A DNA stretch of 64,000 nt from Taeniopygia guttata (GCF_048771995.1 NC_133025.1:6076001-6140000), one strand, 5' to 3'; counted from the first letter of the stretch, positions 24,921 to 37,500 are shown. The notes: generated from the sequence alone by a model not told the origin. Translations and numbers: made by a program.

Positions 24921-27900
24921 GTGAGCGGGGGCGCCGGGGGCTCCGGGGGCTCCGGGACGCGGCCGCGTTGGCAGCTCGGTGGCAGTAACCCCGCTGTGTT
25001 TCACGGGTTTTGCAGCACCATCGTCCTGAACAACCCGCGGCGGCGGAACGCGCTGTCGCTGCCCATGCTGCAGAGCCTGCGGCGGGACCTGCTGCACGAC
25101 GTCCAGAGCCGGGAGCTCCGCGTCATCGTCATCGCGGGTACCCGGCCGGGAGCGCGGAGCCGAGCCCCAAACATCGCTGGGAATTACGGGAAGCGGGGCG
25201 GGAAGGGACCTGTGTGTTTCCCTAATGCTCCCGTGGTCTCCCGGGGCTGTCAGCACTCGGCAGGCCTCCCTGTCACGCTCTTCCTCTATACTCACCCCGG
25301 CTTCCCCTCTCCTGTATTTAATTCCTCATTCCTAACTCAGCACTAACGACTCACTGGGGTTTTGGGTTTAGCCAACATGTCTAAGCATTAACACGTTTCA
25401 AAATGTTAGTATGTCGGTGGGGTATGAGGGTGTTTACACTCGGCAGTTTAGGGTCAGGGTTAATTGGTTTTAAGATTGTATGTAAGGAATACTTTAAGCA
25501 GAACAAAAGCCAAACGAAAAGTTCTGAGAGTTAGCAAAGTAAGGCATTAACATCCCCACATAGGGGTTTTGTGCAGGAACAGGTAAAGGGAGGATGGCAT
25601 TTGTTGCCCTGTTGACAGGTACAGACTGTAGGAAAAAACAGGGTTTCTGCAAATCAAGTGCTCTGCTTCCCTGCCCTGAGCCAGGATCAGCCTCATCATT
25701 GCCAGTGGTTTGTCAGAACTATTTTTAAAAACACTCTAGTGAAAGAGAGACTGCAATATCAATACCACAGGCACCCATGACCCACAGATGTAAAACAGCC
25801 TCTCCCAGAGCCTGTTACAGTTTCCTACCATTTACATATTAAGCTGTGGAGTTCTTAAAGATAATGAAACTTGAGCCATACTTAAGCCATCTTTTTTTTC
25901 CTCTGCTATTTTAAGATAACCTTCCTCTGCTCCCCTTCCAAACATCTCAGATAAATTGGTTTATTAATTTAGGATCATGCTATTTCCTATACATAGGAGA
26001 AAACTCTGTGTGTTAGGGCACACACACAAGAGTAGAAAAGAGCTGATTTCACAGGGGTGAGTTTAAATATACAAATTCCTCATTTCAAACAGCAGTGTGA
26101 AATTTTACAAAACACTTAAAGCACTTTGGGAGTACAGTGCTCTGGGAGTTTGTGAGCACAATTGTGTTTGGTTTTTTAAAAATTGCATGTTCCTGTTTAT
26201 TTCTAATTCCCCTGCTGAATAAAACACAAAAGAAGAAATTTCAAAAAAATAAAAGATTCCTCAGAGAATGCTTTGGGCCTTTAACACAGACTTTGCAGAG
26301 GATTCTTCAGTGAGGTTCAAAGGCAGATATTAATCTCCAAATATGTATTGCCAACCCCGTGAGTTGACTGGCAATTGTCTGGTTATTTCTGGATAGATAG
26401 TGTCTCAATAATCTGATTCATAAGAAGCAAATCAATAGGTAAGGTTTGATCTGCATAGTTGTAGCTGGAAATGTCACATCCATACAAATATCTGAGAAGA
26501 TCTGAAGGTTCGTTCTAGTGGCAGGTAGTCACATGACAGAGGAAAACTACTGTGAAGATTGTATACCTTTATAGAGTGTTTTGATCTTAGCAAATCCAAA
26601 GTTTAGTTCCACAGATACCTCCTCTTTTGCTGCCCAAACCCTGAATGTGCTTTTGGGGCTTCTCTAGATGACAGTTTAGTAGTGGAGAAAACACTCCAGC
26701 AGCCCTTCTGGTTCTCCTGTAGCAAAATAACCTTTTTTCTTTCTTTTTCCATTGTGACCTTGACACCATGACAGAAAAAAAATACTGATGCTTATGTAGC
26801 AAAAGTTAATAATTAATTCTGGGTACAATAAATAGGGACTAAGTATATTTATCAGTCTGAGAGCAGAGAACTCCAGCCTTGCTCCAGATGATAATTTTGT
26901 GTTTTACCGAGGAGCTGTTTTGAACACCCTTACACAAAACTGGGCCCAGAGGTGAAGTGCATTCTTTCTAACTGACCTAAAATGTAATGGAAGTAAAATG
27001 AGACCTTGAAAAGTGGTAATGGGTGTTACTGTGCTTAAATGTCGCATTGCAGCAATTTAAAGTTGCCACAAAACCCAGAAGGCAGTATTTTGGAATTCTG
27101 TTCAAAACTCCCTCCCGAAACTCCTTTTTGAACATTGACGTGTCATTGACATCCCTTTAGCTGGGACATTGATATGCTGCAACTCCTGATTTCTTTATTA
27201 CTTCAGACTGACGTTTCCTGAAATTCTTTGCAGCTGAAGGACCTGTATTTTGTTCTGGCCATGATTTAAAGGAACTGTCAAGTGAAGATGATGTGAAGCA
27301 TCATTCCCAAGTATTTGAATTATGTGCAGAGGTAAGCAGTTCTTCTTGAGTGCCTCTGCCATTGCCTGGTGTTAAGAGCAAGCATTGGTTTAAGGAGGGA
27401 CAGCACTGGTCATTTGCTTGCTAAAGTACAGATTATTCTTTCAGATTCCGTCTGATTCCTTCCAATTCCTTGATTTTTGCTGCTCTGCTATTTTAATGCC
27501 TGATCCTGGTTCTCTACATCTAAATAGAATGGCTAGAATGCCAGTGTGCATGTCTCCAACAATGAGCACAGTCAAGGTGTGTTCCTTAGATTAGCCAGTG
27601 CAATGAGAATACTCATTGCAGCTGAGTATTCGGGCAGTGTCTTTTCCAGAAGTCTAGGGATAACCACTTTCAAATCACTTGTGATCAAATGCTCATTCCC
27701 AGCATTTATTTAGTTAAAATGTCAGGATCGGCTTAAACAACAAGTAGACAATGTGAAAGTAAGATCTGACTCGCTGGTTGTCCAAGTTCTTGTTAAAGAC
27801 ACAGGTCAGGGAGGTGGGGAAGTTAAAGTGAATCCTGGAGTCCTTGGAGAGAATGGCAAAATCCCCTTTGATAGTGGTGGAGCTAGAATTTGACCCCTAA

Positions 27901-30158
27901 TCCTCCACAGTGTGACAACAGTGAGTACTTTGAAACCTTTTCTTCTAGTTCCTCCAGTACTAATGATCTCTAAGACATTGCTAAGCCCATATTTAAGGAA
28001 TGCTGTAAAAGCCATGTGTGAAAGCCACAGGCCCTTCATCATCTTAATCAGAAAGGAGCCAAGATCCAACAGTTTGGGGGTTTCTTGGTAGATAGAGAGG
28101 AAGGTAATTTTGATGGCTTCCAAAACAGGATTGTGTCATCCTGAATTTCCATACTGACCCCTCTTTTGTGCATGCAGGTTATGACTTTAATCCAGAAACT
28201 TCCAGTGCCAGTGATTGCCAAAGTGAACGGCTTGGCTACAGCAGCCGGCTGCCAGCTCGTGGCGAGCTGTGACATCGCAGTGGCAAGTGAGAAATCTCAG
28301 TTTGCTACTCCTGGAGTAAACATTGGGCTGTTCTGCTCCACACCAGCTGTGGCCTTGGGCAGATCTCTTCCAAGAAAGGTAAACTGCCTTTCCAGATATT
28401 CTTCATAATTTTGCAAAAAGTTGGTTCACATGTCAGGAGTTTTAGTTCCATTGCCTGAACTTTATTTTCCTGCAGCACAACATTCGAAATACTTTTATTT
28501 CAAAAGGCATCTACATAACTCTTTGGACTGGGAAGAATAATAAAGGGTGATCTCTTGTTTAGGAAAGGCAGCTTTCTACTGATGTGACTCCAACCAGCAC
28601 GAGCTCGTCCCAGCAGCCCACCAGCTCAGCAATCCCTTTCCTTTCCAACAGACAGCTCAGGGCTTTAGCCAATGATGTTCTCCCCTGAGGAGGAAACCCC
28701 TGCAAGTTTAGGATAACAATCCCACCAAGGCATCAATTCTTGCCAGGCAATGACATTTCACTGCCAGCAGGATCTGCCTGGCTGTAGATCAAGATGCTTT
28801 AAATAGCACCTAAAACCCTCCTATAGTGTCTTCCTGTTTTATGTTCTACTGATTGTGGCTGCACATCTCTCACTGCATAAAAAATAGTACAACCTGTAAA
28901 GCCAATTGGATTCATGCAGGCAGACGGTCCAAGCCCAGCAGGGCTCTGCTGAGATGCAGTGACTGAACTGCACACATCCCATTGCTGGATAAAAGCTTCA
29001 GCTTGAAATTTCCCATCTGCAGGGACATCCTGTTCAAATAGAGTCCATGGGGGATTTTTCCAGGTCTGCTCTTATGTGCAGTTGCAGCTGTTTCTGAGTT
29101 AGTATTTCTGGGCTGTAGAATTACCTTTTTAAAATGTGTGGGAAATACTTTTCTCTGTGCCACTTTTCAAAGCAATAAGAACATTCCCTACAGTTCCCAG
29201 AATTGGTGATTTTACCTTTTAACAAAGAAGTTGCCATTGTTGCTACCAGTACAAAAATGCTAATGAGAATAATCAGCTCTTATGATTCGGGCATTGGTCA
29301 ATTGCTCCAGGAGTCTTGGAAAACTTTATTGATACATAGCATTGAATAGTCACTGAGTATTTGGGGGATTTTTTAATCTCAAACCTCAAGCACCAGATGC
29401 TGGAAGCAGTAGGAGGCAGAAATAATGTGGCTATAAAAAGTCCATATTTAAAACCACTCATACTAAACTTAAAACTAGGACAGGTGTTTTCAAAAACTGC
29501 ACTTAAAATACCAAGTTCAGTCATTTGACTTTGTAGATGATCCACTTCTTTTTTAATTCCTGCAGCAAGCATTAGAGATTGTGGGCTTTTGAAGAGAAAC
29601 CCAGGGGTGTCAGCCTAGGACAGCTGGAATCAGCAGGCAGGTTTGAAGAGACCAGCTTTAGACCCAGTCCTTCTCTTTGCTGAGACCTTTTAACAGGTCC
29701 TCGGCAGTTAAAAGACTTAAATCATTTGTGAAAATAATAACTTGCACTTGAAGGAGGAGGCTGAAATTCCCCAAACAAAACAAAGTACTGAGTTGGGTTG
29801 ACTTAATTCAATATTTTTCCTTGTTCAGGTGGCACTGGAGATGCTTTTCACAGGGGAACCTCTCTCTGCCCACGAAGCGTTAATGCACGGGCTTGTCAGC
29901 AAGGTGGTACCAGAAGACAAGCTGGAAGAAGAGACCATGAAAATCTCTCAGAAGATATGTGAAAGCAGCAAATCCGTCCTGGCCTTGGGGAAAGCCACCT
30001 TTTACAGACAGATAACCCAGGACCTTGACACTGCTTACAAAATAACTACTAAGGTCATGGTAGATAATTTGACTTTGAGAGATGGGCAGGAAGGCATTGA
30101 AGCCTTTGTTCAGAAGCGTAAACCTGTCTGGTCACACTCTCAGGAGGAGAAGAAATGA
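24799..30158 (+). CDS. ECHDC3: ECHDC3, enoyl-CoA hydratase domain-containing protein 3 (whole gene, five coding exons)
   Basis: The spliced product has 290 residues; human ECHDC3 has about 300. Coding exons are 24799-24920, 25016-25137, 27234-27331, 28178-28378 and 29829-30158 (with stop); all junctions are GT-AG and phases agree. Residues 1-28 are Arg-rich with no acidic residues, fitting a mitochondrial targeting peptide. The crotonase fold follows. The first oxyanion-hole segment is [13 protein letters not shown] (84-96), and the second is [18 protein letters not shown] (131-148). The C-terminal part ends in QKRKPVWSH-type sequence shared with human ECHDC3. In classical hydratase (ECHS1) the catalytic glutamates fall where this protein has Gln140 and Gly160, so ordinary hydration is unlikely by that mechanism. 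The human protein, from memory, shares both changes. Its true reaction is unsettled; links to fatty-acid metabolism and insulin sensitivity are literature knowledge. Confidence 0.96.
25016..25137 (+). CDS. ECHDC3: ECHDC3 coding exon 2
   Basis: The acceptor is TTTTGCAG and the donor is GCGG then GTACCC. It encodes residues 41-81 and one base of codon 82, including [18 protein letters not shown] and the buried strand RVIVIA that leads into the oxyanion-hole loop. The exon is very GC-rich because it still lies in the CpG island. Only 95 bp separate it from exon 1. Confidence 0.94.
25138..27233 (+). other. ECHDC3 intron 2
   Basis: About 2.1 kb, GC-rich only in its first 150 bp and AT-rich after that. 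No repeat, exon or RNA gene was recognised. Confidence 0.9.
27234..27331 (+). CDS. ECHDC3: ECHDC3 coding exon 3 (first oxyanion-hole loop)
   Basis: The acceptor is TTCTTTGCAG and the donor is GAG then GTAAGC. It completes codon 82 and runs to residue 114. It carries CSGHDLKEL, the equivalent of the AGADIKE segment of ECHS1, whose backbone NH contributes to the oxyanion hole. The acidic SSEDD that follows is part of the variable loop. Confidence 0.95.
27332..28177 (+). other. ECHDC3 intron 3
   Basis: About 850 bp. Nothing beyond the splice sites was recognised. Confidence 0.9.
28178..28378 (+). CDS. ECHDC3: ECHDC3 coding exon 4 (active-site core)
   Basis: The acceptor is TGCATGCAG and the donor is AAG then GTAAAC. 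It has 67 codons in phase 0, residues 115-181. It contains [20 protein letters not shown] and [15 protein letters not shown]. Gln140 and Gly160 fall at the positions of ECHS1 Glu144 and Glu164. The Gly-rich second oxyanion-hole element is kept. Confidence 0.96.
28379..29828 (+). other. ECHDC3 intron 4
   Basis: About 1.45 kb. Open frames here are short and lack splice context. No repeat body was recognised. Confidence 0.9.
29829..30158 (+). CDS. ECHDC3: ECHDC3 coding exon 5 (C-terminal) and stop
   Basis: The acceptor is CCTTGTTCAG, and the exon starts in phase 0 with [12 protein letters not shown]. It has 109 codons followed by TGA at 30156-30158. It includes [17 protein letters not shown] and [17 protein letters not shown], which match the C-terminal helical part of ECHDC3 proteins. 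The protein ends in a short charged tail (SQEEKK). Confidence 0.96.
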   Translation: MALEMLFTGEPLSAHEALMHGLVSKVVPEDKLEEETMKISQKICESSKSVLALGKATFYRQITQDLDTAYKITTKVMVDNLTLRDGQEGIEAFVQKRKPVWSHSQEEKK

Positions 30159-30275
30159 GTCCTGTCTCTAAACAAACCTTAGCAGTGCTTTATGATTCTT
30201 CACACAGTTGCCTTTGGGAACTATATTTTTATTCTTACTGAAAGTTAAATTTCTCTTCTTACAAATGCCAAACAC

Positions 30276-30303
30276 AATAAATTTACTCTAAGTATGTAAT
30301 AAA
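30276..30303 (+). terminator. ECHDC3 polyadenylation signals
   Basis: AATAAA occurs at 30276-30281 and again at 30298-30303, about 120 and 140 bp after the stop codon. This implies a very short 3' untranslated region. A T/G-rich stretch follows from about 30327. Confidence 0.75.
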
Positions 30304-30329
30304 TGTTAAGAAAAATCAAAGAAAATGGG

Positions 30330-30959
30330 TTTTCTTTGACAGCAGTGAATTTAATCTGTGGTTTTAGAAGTAACTCTGTGCTGCAAAAAACAGTTTAATA
30401 TGTTTTGGGTTACAATAGGGAGTGACAGGGCTGAGACAGATCTCAGATCATCTTATTCAGCACCTCCCCTCTATAGTTCTGGATGAGAATTGTTATTTAT
30501 TGTTATTAACAGAGAATTGAAGGGCTTGGACACATTCCAGAGATGATGGTAGTACCTGTAATAATGGATTCCAGGACTGTTTGAGTGTTACAGACAGAGG
30601 CTTGTAACACAGTTGTCCATTGCTCCTTATATCTTCCTGTGAACTGTATGTGTCAGCAGTTTATCTCCCTTAAATTCTGATTTTCTACCATCAGTTCAAC
30701 TCCCAGCTCTAGGGAGTTTTGTTGACTGCGGGAAGGATGAGCCTGGGTTGGGGGGAAAGGCAGTGTCTTGCCCCAGCTGTACTTTTCAGGCTGGTGTGTT
30801 AGTTGAGAAGTCCATCCTTGTGCTCAAAGCTGGGCTTTTACCAGCACTGGAGCAATTCAGCCATGGATTTAAAGACTTGACAACTTCCAAAAAAAGGGTT
30901 TCAGCTGCTCCCCTGGGTAATCAGTTGCAACCCTCCAGCTGAATTCTTTTATTAATGTC
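30330..30959. other. Intergenic DNA downstream of ECHDC3
   Basis: No gene or clear repeat was seen. Weak resemblance to degraded retroposon DNA is possible but not supportable. Confidence 0.5.
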
Positions 30960-31600
30960 CAGTCTGAGCCTTGAAGCAGCATTCCCCCTTGCTCCATTAT
31001 TTGGCATGATTGAGAAAGTCTAGCTCCACTATCTGTGTAACTCTCTTGAAGCTGTCACAGGCTGCATGTAGACCACACTTAGATTGCTCTGTGCTAGACT
31101 GACAAGCCCTGCTTCCTCCACCCTCCCTGTAGGGTCATGTTCTCTTGGTAACCAGTTTGGCATCCCTCCAGTAGACCAGTTCCAGTTTCTCCAGATCCCT
31201 TTTATACTGGTTATGCCAAAACTGGGCTGAATCCTAAACATGGCCTCACCAGATCTGAGCAGAGAGCAAAATAGGCCTCCCATGTGCTGGCCTGTGAGTA
31301 GTGCTCAGTGTGTGTTTTGTCTGCTCTGTGATGAAAGTGCACTGCTGGCTTGGATTCAGCCAGGCATGCCCTGGGAGCCCATTTCCAGCAGGACTCTGCT
31401 CTGCCAGTCCACTCCTCACCTGTACTGGTATCCTGTACTGGTTATTCTTCCCAGGTGAAGAAATTTGCATTTCTCCTTGGGTCATGGTTGGTTTGGACTG
31501 AAGCCAGGCCAGTTGGGGTGTCAGCCATTGCACCAATTTTGCAGAATCTGCAGATTGCAGAGGATGTGTTGATGGCAGTACTGGATGAAAGGAGCCTTGG
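30960..31600 (-). mobile_element. Old, diverged CR1 LINE fragment
   Basis: Minus-strand CR1 body sequence can be followed in order. It runs from GAAGCTGTCACAGGCTGCAT and CTGACAAGCCCTGCTTCCTC to CCAAAACTGGGCTGAATCC and ATGGCCTCACCAGATCTGAG, then CACTGCTGGCTTGGATTCAG. It lacks the 3' tail region and is clearly more diverged than the copy at 24.2-24.7 kb. The limits are approximate. Confidence 0.7.
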
Positions 31601-32579
31601 TATCAATCCATGGTGATCAACATGGGATGACCTCCCAGCAAACACATTTTTTTCTGAAGTTCCACGTAGCCAAATAATGAGGGCTCATCCATCTCATCCT
31701 TAAACAGATGTCTAAGCAAGACCATGTGAATCACAGTGTGAATGGGCCTTTTTTCTTTGTTGACAGTAAAAGCAGCCTAAAGGGCTTGGTGCAGACTTGG
31801 ATGCCTTAAGTTAGATCAAATTATTCCTACCGATGGCTACTAAATGTCCAGATGTGGAAATACCAATTATACAGTTCCACAAAACAAGTCCCCTTTCCAT
31901 CTACAGGTTCAAAAGAACAAAATTTTCATATCTGCTACAAATTTTAATTTTAAGAATGGAAACTTAAACATTAATTGACCATTACACTATTTAACATTGA
32001 ATGTGAAAAACGTGCATCATTGGCACTAGCTGTTTTAAAAATACAAATTTTTATTGGAAATATAGGTAAGTTTTTTACAAACTCACCTAGTTTATATAGG
32101 TTAGAAACTGTTAAGAGCAATTGCGAGATGGAAGAGTTGAATCTGGAGCCAAATAACCTTCATCATGTCCTTTTCAATGCAGCACTTAAGACTCTGTTCC
32201 CACACACTCCTCTAAAAGCATTAGGAAAGAGTAAATTGTTTTTAAAAATATTTATATTTAATGGCTATCTTGCAACTACTCAGCAAATCTCAACCGGCTC
32301 TTTTGTTCCAGGCTTTTAGAAATAAGTACATTATCTGATTTTTGCAGAACAGTGCCCTTTCCAGCTAACTGCAGTAATATAATGGTTTCACTGGCTGTCT
32401 TAAAACATGAATGACAGTTTAGATGAATACACTCTTCCAGATACTCAGAAATTCCTCTACAGTTATTGCCATCTACAGAGCTTGGCATTACTATTAACTC
32501 CATTCAGAAAATATATTTTTGTTTTAACTCAGTTTTCACAGTATTTGTACTATTTCATGTAGTAAAGTAATTATGTACT
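31601..32579. other. Intergenic DNA, nothing recognised
   Basis: An AT-rich spacer between two CR1 fragments. No exon-like frame or repeat was seen. Confidence 0.5.
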
Positions 32580-32880
32580 TAGAGAATTATAGGATGGGTT
32601 GGGGTTGGAAGGCACCTTAAAAACCATCTAATTCCATCCCCATGGCAGAGATGCCTTCCACTAGGCCAGGTTGCTCTTGAACACTTCCAAGGATGGGGCA
32701 TCCACAGCTTCTCTGGAAAACCTGTTCCAGTGCCTCACCACCCTCAAATTAAAGAATTTCTTCCTACTACCCAATCTGAACCTACCCTCTTTCAGTTTCA
32801 AACCACTCTGCCTTGTCCTGTCAGTAGTGCTTTTGTAATTAGCAATCATCACTTCTAAAAATGTTGGTATCCACAGGAAC
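32580..32880 (-). mobile_element. CR1 LINE 3' fragment
   Basis: It opens with AGAATTATAGGATGGGTTGG and GGAAGGCACCTTAAAAACCA. It then continues through TAGGCCAGGTTGCTCTTGAA, GATGGGGCATCCACAGCTTC and CCTGTTCCAGTGCCTCACCA. This is the standard reverse complement of the CR1 3' end. Confidence 0.88.
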
Positions 32881-34107
32881 ATTTCCCTCTTGCTCGAACA
32901 CTAGAAAGAAAAGCTTCAGAAGGTTTTATAACATTCCTACACTGGCCCCTGAAGACTGATAAAACAACTTAATTTTTAATTTCTGACTTGCATGGGCTTT
33001 TTATTTTTACCCACATCTGCCCTTATTGTTTAATTTAATGGATTTACAGGCTATTCCTGGGAAACAGAGCAGTTCCAGAATTGTTAATTAAAGTACTACA
33101 CCAAGAAACAGCAAATCAAATGATAGATTGGGAGCCTTATCACTATGTTTATCTGCTGCCTGAGGGAAGAGTTCATCCCAAAATAGCAAGGATGCTATCC
33201 CTTGTCACCCCCTCCATTTTTATTAAAGGATCTCTCTGCAGAGAAGTCTGCCAGGTAATTAGCCTAGTTTCAAGTCATCCTAACAGCATGTGGCTCTGGA
33301 AACTAAGTGCAACTCCATCTGCATACAGCCTCTAGGATGCAGCTTATCCTTGGAAATGACCAACAGGGACACATTTTCTATCCACATATACAGGAACAGC
33401 TGGAATGGAAACCAGTCATGATATGCAAGCAAGGAAATGCCAGCATGAATGGGATTAACTGCCTCAGAGTGAATGGAGGCCTTAAAGGAATGGCTTTGAG
33501 CTTTTACCTGGAAATTTTAGAAAAGATACAAAGGCAAAATCTAGAGGATATGATCATTTTACTTGGGTTATAGCTTCAGGCTCCCCTCATGAACAAGGGA
33601 GATGAAAAGGAAAAGCCAGGGAACAGCAACAAATAACACAAGGCACAAGATTATTCCTAATTCATGGACCAGGCAATGACCTGCCTCACCACATCACCTG
33701 GGGAATATGTACTGAAAGTAGAATTAAACAGAAGACTTGGGTAATGGGCAAGGTATTTATACCCTCTGTGCTCCACAGAGCCCAAGAACAGCTTATATAA
33801 GCTTTTATATAAACTTCATGGAGTTTCCTTAAGGCCACCCAACCCATAATTCAGCAGCCTGGATAAGAATTAGTTGGGAGTTGGTTTGAAGTTAATCTCC
33901 TGTACTGTGGAGGAGAGAGCTTGAAAATACATCCTACAAAGGCCCAAAAAGCTGGATGTAGTTAGCATTAAAAATGCATGGCTACCTCATTGGCAGGAGT
34001 CAGCAGCAGACTTTTTACTACCTAGCTCATGATTTGTGAGCATTTGGATGGCAGCACCGTGTCCTTCACAGAACTGCCTCTGGGTAATTCCTGTGCTGTC
34101 ATTCCTG

Positions 34108-34200
34108 TATTGCAGATGGGGAAATTGAGGCCAAATGTGCTGTGCCTGAGGTCTCACGGTGAGCCCGTGGCACTGTAGCAGTGGCACTCGGAATGCTGTC
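34108..34200 (+). mobile_element. Probable MIR/CORE-SINE relic
   Basis: CAGATGGGGAAATTGAGGC followed by GAGGTCTCACGG and GTGGCACTCGG keeps the order of the MIR 3' half (the GGAAACTGAGGC, AGGTCACAC and GTGGCAGAGC segments). It is heavily diverged, as expected for a copy predating the bird radiation. Confidence 0.5.
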
Positions 34201-36066
34201 ACCTGCTCCTTGTATTTCTTCAGCAACAAAGTTTTTGGTAAAATCAGCAGAAATGCAGGATGACGGCGTGCCCTGAAGTGACTGCAGAGACTTCTGAACA
34301 GGAATTATGAGCTACTGCATCAAAGGCCTCTTGCTTGACATTTATTGGCTTTTTGATGAATGTTTGGGTAATTCTACTGTCAACAGTTTCTCATTAGAAG
34401 CCTGGCAATGTACTTTCTGACCATTATCTTTCTCAATATCACACTGTGTTGCTACAAAGAGCAGGGATTTTATGTAAAACCCATCTATCTCTGTAGCTGC
34501 AAACTTTTCTAATAATTCTACATTTAAATAACCTCATGGAAATGCTGGCTGCTGTATCTGAGCAATAAGGAGACTAGACAAATGGTTAAATTTCCATGAA
34601 GACCTAAAGCTATAGGACAAATTTCATACTGCAATGAGTAAGATTCATTTGTCTTGATTCCACTGGCATTGCACCTCAATTATACTGATTCTGAATTTCA
34701 CTGCTGAATAATACATTCCCATCCTGCTTTACACTTGCAAAGGAAGGAAGAAACCATCAGAGCTGTACCTTTCTCTCCACAGTATGATGTACCACCTCCT
34801 GGCTGCTTATGGTCAATATTAGGAATTATTTTTGTCAAAACCATAGATTTCCTAAGAAGAAAATTGTAGAAATATACCCCTAATAGCACTGTGTATTTGG
34901 AAAGGGGAAATTTGATGTGCCCAACTGTAGCAGTTTTCATGCTATGAATTTTAAAGCATTAACATTTGTTTTAAATATTTGTATCCTGGAGTCAAGATAG
35001 TGGGAACATCATAGGGCTATTGTCTATTTTATCCATTATGGTTGTTATAGACAAAGAAATTAAAACAGAACCAGATGATAAAATAATTAATGGAATTTCT
35101 ACTAAAATGGGTTTGATTCATGACTAATGTTCATAAGCTACTTAATATGAGAGCCTTTAAATTTTCCCTCCTAGAGGCAGGAGGGTCTTTTCAGCCTGCC
35201 AAAACCAAGACTTGTAATGCCGTGGACTCTAACTAGAAATAAACTTTCCCACCAACTCTTTAATCTCACTTTGATGGCAGTGCAGATTAACCTGTTGGAT
35301 TTAATACAGATTTAGGTGTCCATGTCATCCAGCAGTCCTGCTGAGGGAACATCCCCTCCCAGAAATGCAGCACAGGTATGGAAGGCAGTGTCTGCATCTG
35401 TCACTTGGCTGTTAGAGCCCTGTGAGGAGCTCTGATGTAATGAGCCATGTCTGAGGGAGCAGAAGCAATTCTGCTTCCTGAAGGAGTTTTTAAGGACACA
35501 TTCCCTGCCATAAGGGAATGTTGACATTCAGGCTGCCTCAGCTGCTGATCACAGAGAAGGCGTGAGGTCTTCCAAAGGGGCACTCAGGTTTCATTCCAGA
35601 CCTGTCTTCCTAGAAACAATTACAGTGGATGAAATCATGTTTGGAAAGGTGAGTGATGTTTTCCCTGTCCACTCTGCCCTGTCAGCATCAAGGATAAAGT
35701 GAAATATATACCTGCTTTAGTTGTCTCCATTTCCTGGCCCAAAATCATTCTCAGTGTAGACAGTGAGTGATGCTTCTGGGAAGAAACAATAAAGAATTAG
35801 TAAATCATATATAGAACACAGGGGAAAGGAAAAAGGAAATGAACACATGAAGTCATTCTTCTAATGTGTTCTTCAGTCTAGATATGAATATTTTGTTTCT
35901 TGTACCTGTTTAATGAAATACACCCTTTATGCCAATAAAACTTTATCATGTGTTGTTTAAGGGAGTTAATCCTACTTTTAAAAATCCCCATTCTGAAGGT
36001 TAGGATATTGTATAAATGTAGACATGGTGAATAATTCTAAGTTAATCTCCCTTCTCTGCTTACTAG

Positions 36067-36072
<6 letters not shown>

Positions 36073-36104
<32 letters not shown>
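36073..36104. repeat. 32-base T homopolymer
   Basis: An uninterrupted T-run followed by GTTTGTTGG. No retroposon body was recognised on either side. Its length is likely to be polymorphic or affected by sequencing error. Confidence 0.8.
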
Positions 36105-36105
<1 letters not shown>

Positions 36106-37136
36106 TTTGTTGGTTTAGTTCTGAGACCTCAGTGTGAAGTCAGAACTTTTATACTGTTTTTTACTCTCCCTCCTTGAGGGTTAATTTTGTTTTAATAAGT
36201 GCTAAGATTCTTACATGACTAAACTATTCATTCTTACATGGGTCCACAAATCTGAGACATAAGAGATGGAAGAGCAGGGTAATGAGAGAATTTGGCTCTC
36301 TGAAAGAAGGCCCAGCAAGAGAAACACTGAGGTGCTCTCCAGAGCACTCACACAGAGGACTGAAAACTGACATAATTTACCCCTTTTACATTGGGGCCAT
36401 GCAAAGATGACCAGCCCCTTATTCATTAGCCTAAGAATATTATTAATTATCAATACTATTACTTATTATAACAGTTTCTATAATTTCTGCCATAATGTAT
36501 TTAATAAAATGACAGCACTAAAGTTCAGTAATTTAGAAGTTGATATCTCCTCCTCACTAGTCCGAAGCACTGATATCAGAAGCCTTTGCTGCTTGAAATG
36601 GCAAATAACATTTACCTAGCAGCAAGAGAAGAGTTCATCCTTTTAGAGAGCCTATGAAAAAAATACTTAGTCCCTTCTATGTACTCATCTCAGTAAAATT
36701 GAAGTTGCCAAAGATAGAAGTCCTTTTTCTTTGCTCTCTGTGGATGTTCCTGTAAGCTTTTAGTCTTTTTCCACATGAGCATTTATTCAGAGCAAGCAGT
36801 CCAATAATATTTCCATTGACAGCCTGAAATCTTTATGAGGCACTGGATGGTCAAAATGCAACACCAATTTATTCAGCGCTCATAACAAACACAAACAATA
36901 AAATTACCACAGGAAAAGTTGGTAAAGAGCTCATTGGAAATTCACAGGCTAAAACCCCACCTGTTAAATGTCCTAGACCTTTCTGACCCATTCACTATAA
37001 TATTTAAATGTATTTCTATATGTAATTCATTAGATAATTCTGAAATAAATAAAAGGAAAAAAATATTAAAGCTCTGGGCAAATCAAACAACAGGCAAAAT
37101 AAAACCAAAACAAATAAAAAACACTGAATCACTTCC

Positions 37137-37500
37137 TGGCTTTCTCACAAAACTCCACTATGACCTTGGGCAAACTGACAGAGGCAGAAATGTGACTGTC
37201 CAAGTCCAACCTTCTGTTTATCACAGGTCATTGCTTCTGCCTACTTTACTCCCAAACAACATTTGAATTGTAGCTTTGGGTGAGCTAAGGAGTTATCTAA
37301 TTTCGTGATGAAAAAAAATCAAAAAGCAATAATAAAAAGAAGATGCCAGCAGTGTGATCCATTCTCCTTGCAGTCAGGACTTGTGGTTTACTTCTGCTTT
37401 GAATTAACCTGACTTCCAGCAGGGAACCAGAGCTGCCTTTTTGTGGGCTCAGGTAGACCCTTCAGCATCTCAGTGACTTACAGGTAAAATGGGCCTGATC
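37137..37500 (-). mobile_element. Possible MIR relic
   Basis: Reads as minus-strand MIR pieces: TATGACCTTGGGCAAACTGAC near 37158 and TTACAGGTAAAATGGGCC near 37477, in the order expected for the 'accttgggcaagtcac ... tgtaaaatggg' part. The 300-bp gap between them is unexplained, so they may be two relics or chance. Confidence 0.3.

Larger units (their letters stand above)
24700..25250 (+). promoter_or_regulatory. CpG-island promoter of ECHDC3
   Basis: A sharp GC/CpG-rich block begins directly after the CR1 tail and covers the 5' leader, exon 1, the 95-bp first intron and exon 2. No TATA box is seen. The start codon lies in GCGATGGCGGC, close to a YY1-type element. The exact transcription start cannot be read from the sequence. 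Confidence 0.75.

Noticed and set aside
24549-25346. Open frames of 265 (plus) and 203 (minus) codons over the ECHDC3 promoter
   Set aside because: They run through the CR1 tail, leader and introns. The real reading frame is set by the spliced exons and matches ECHDC3.
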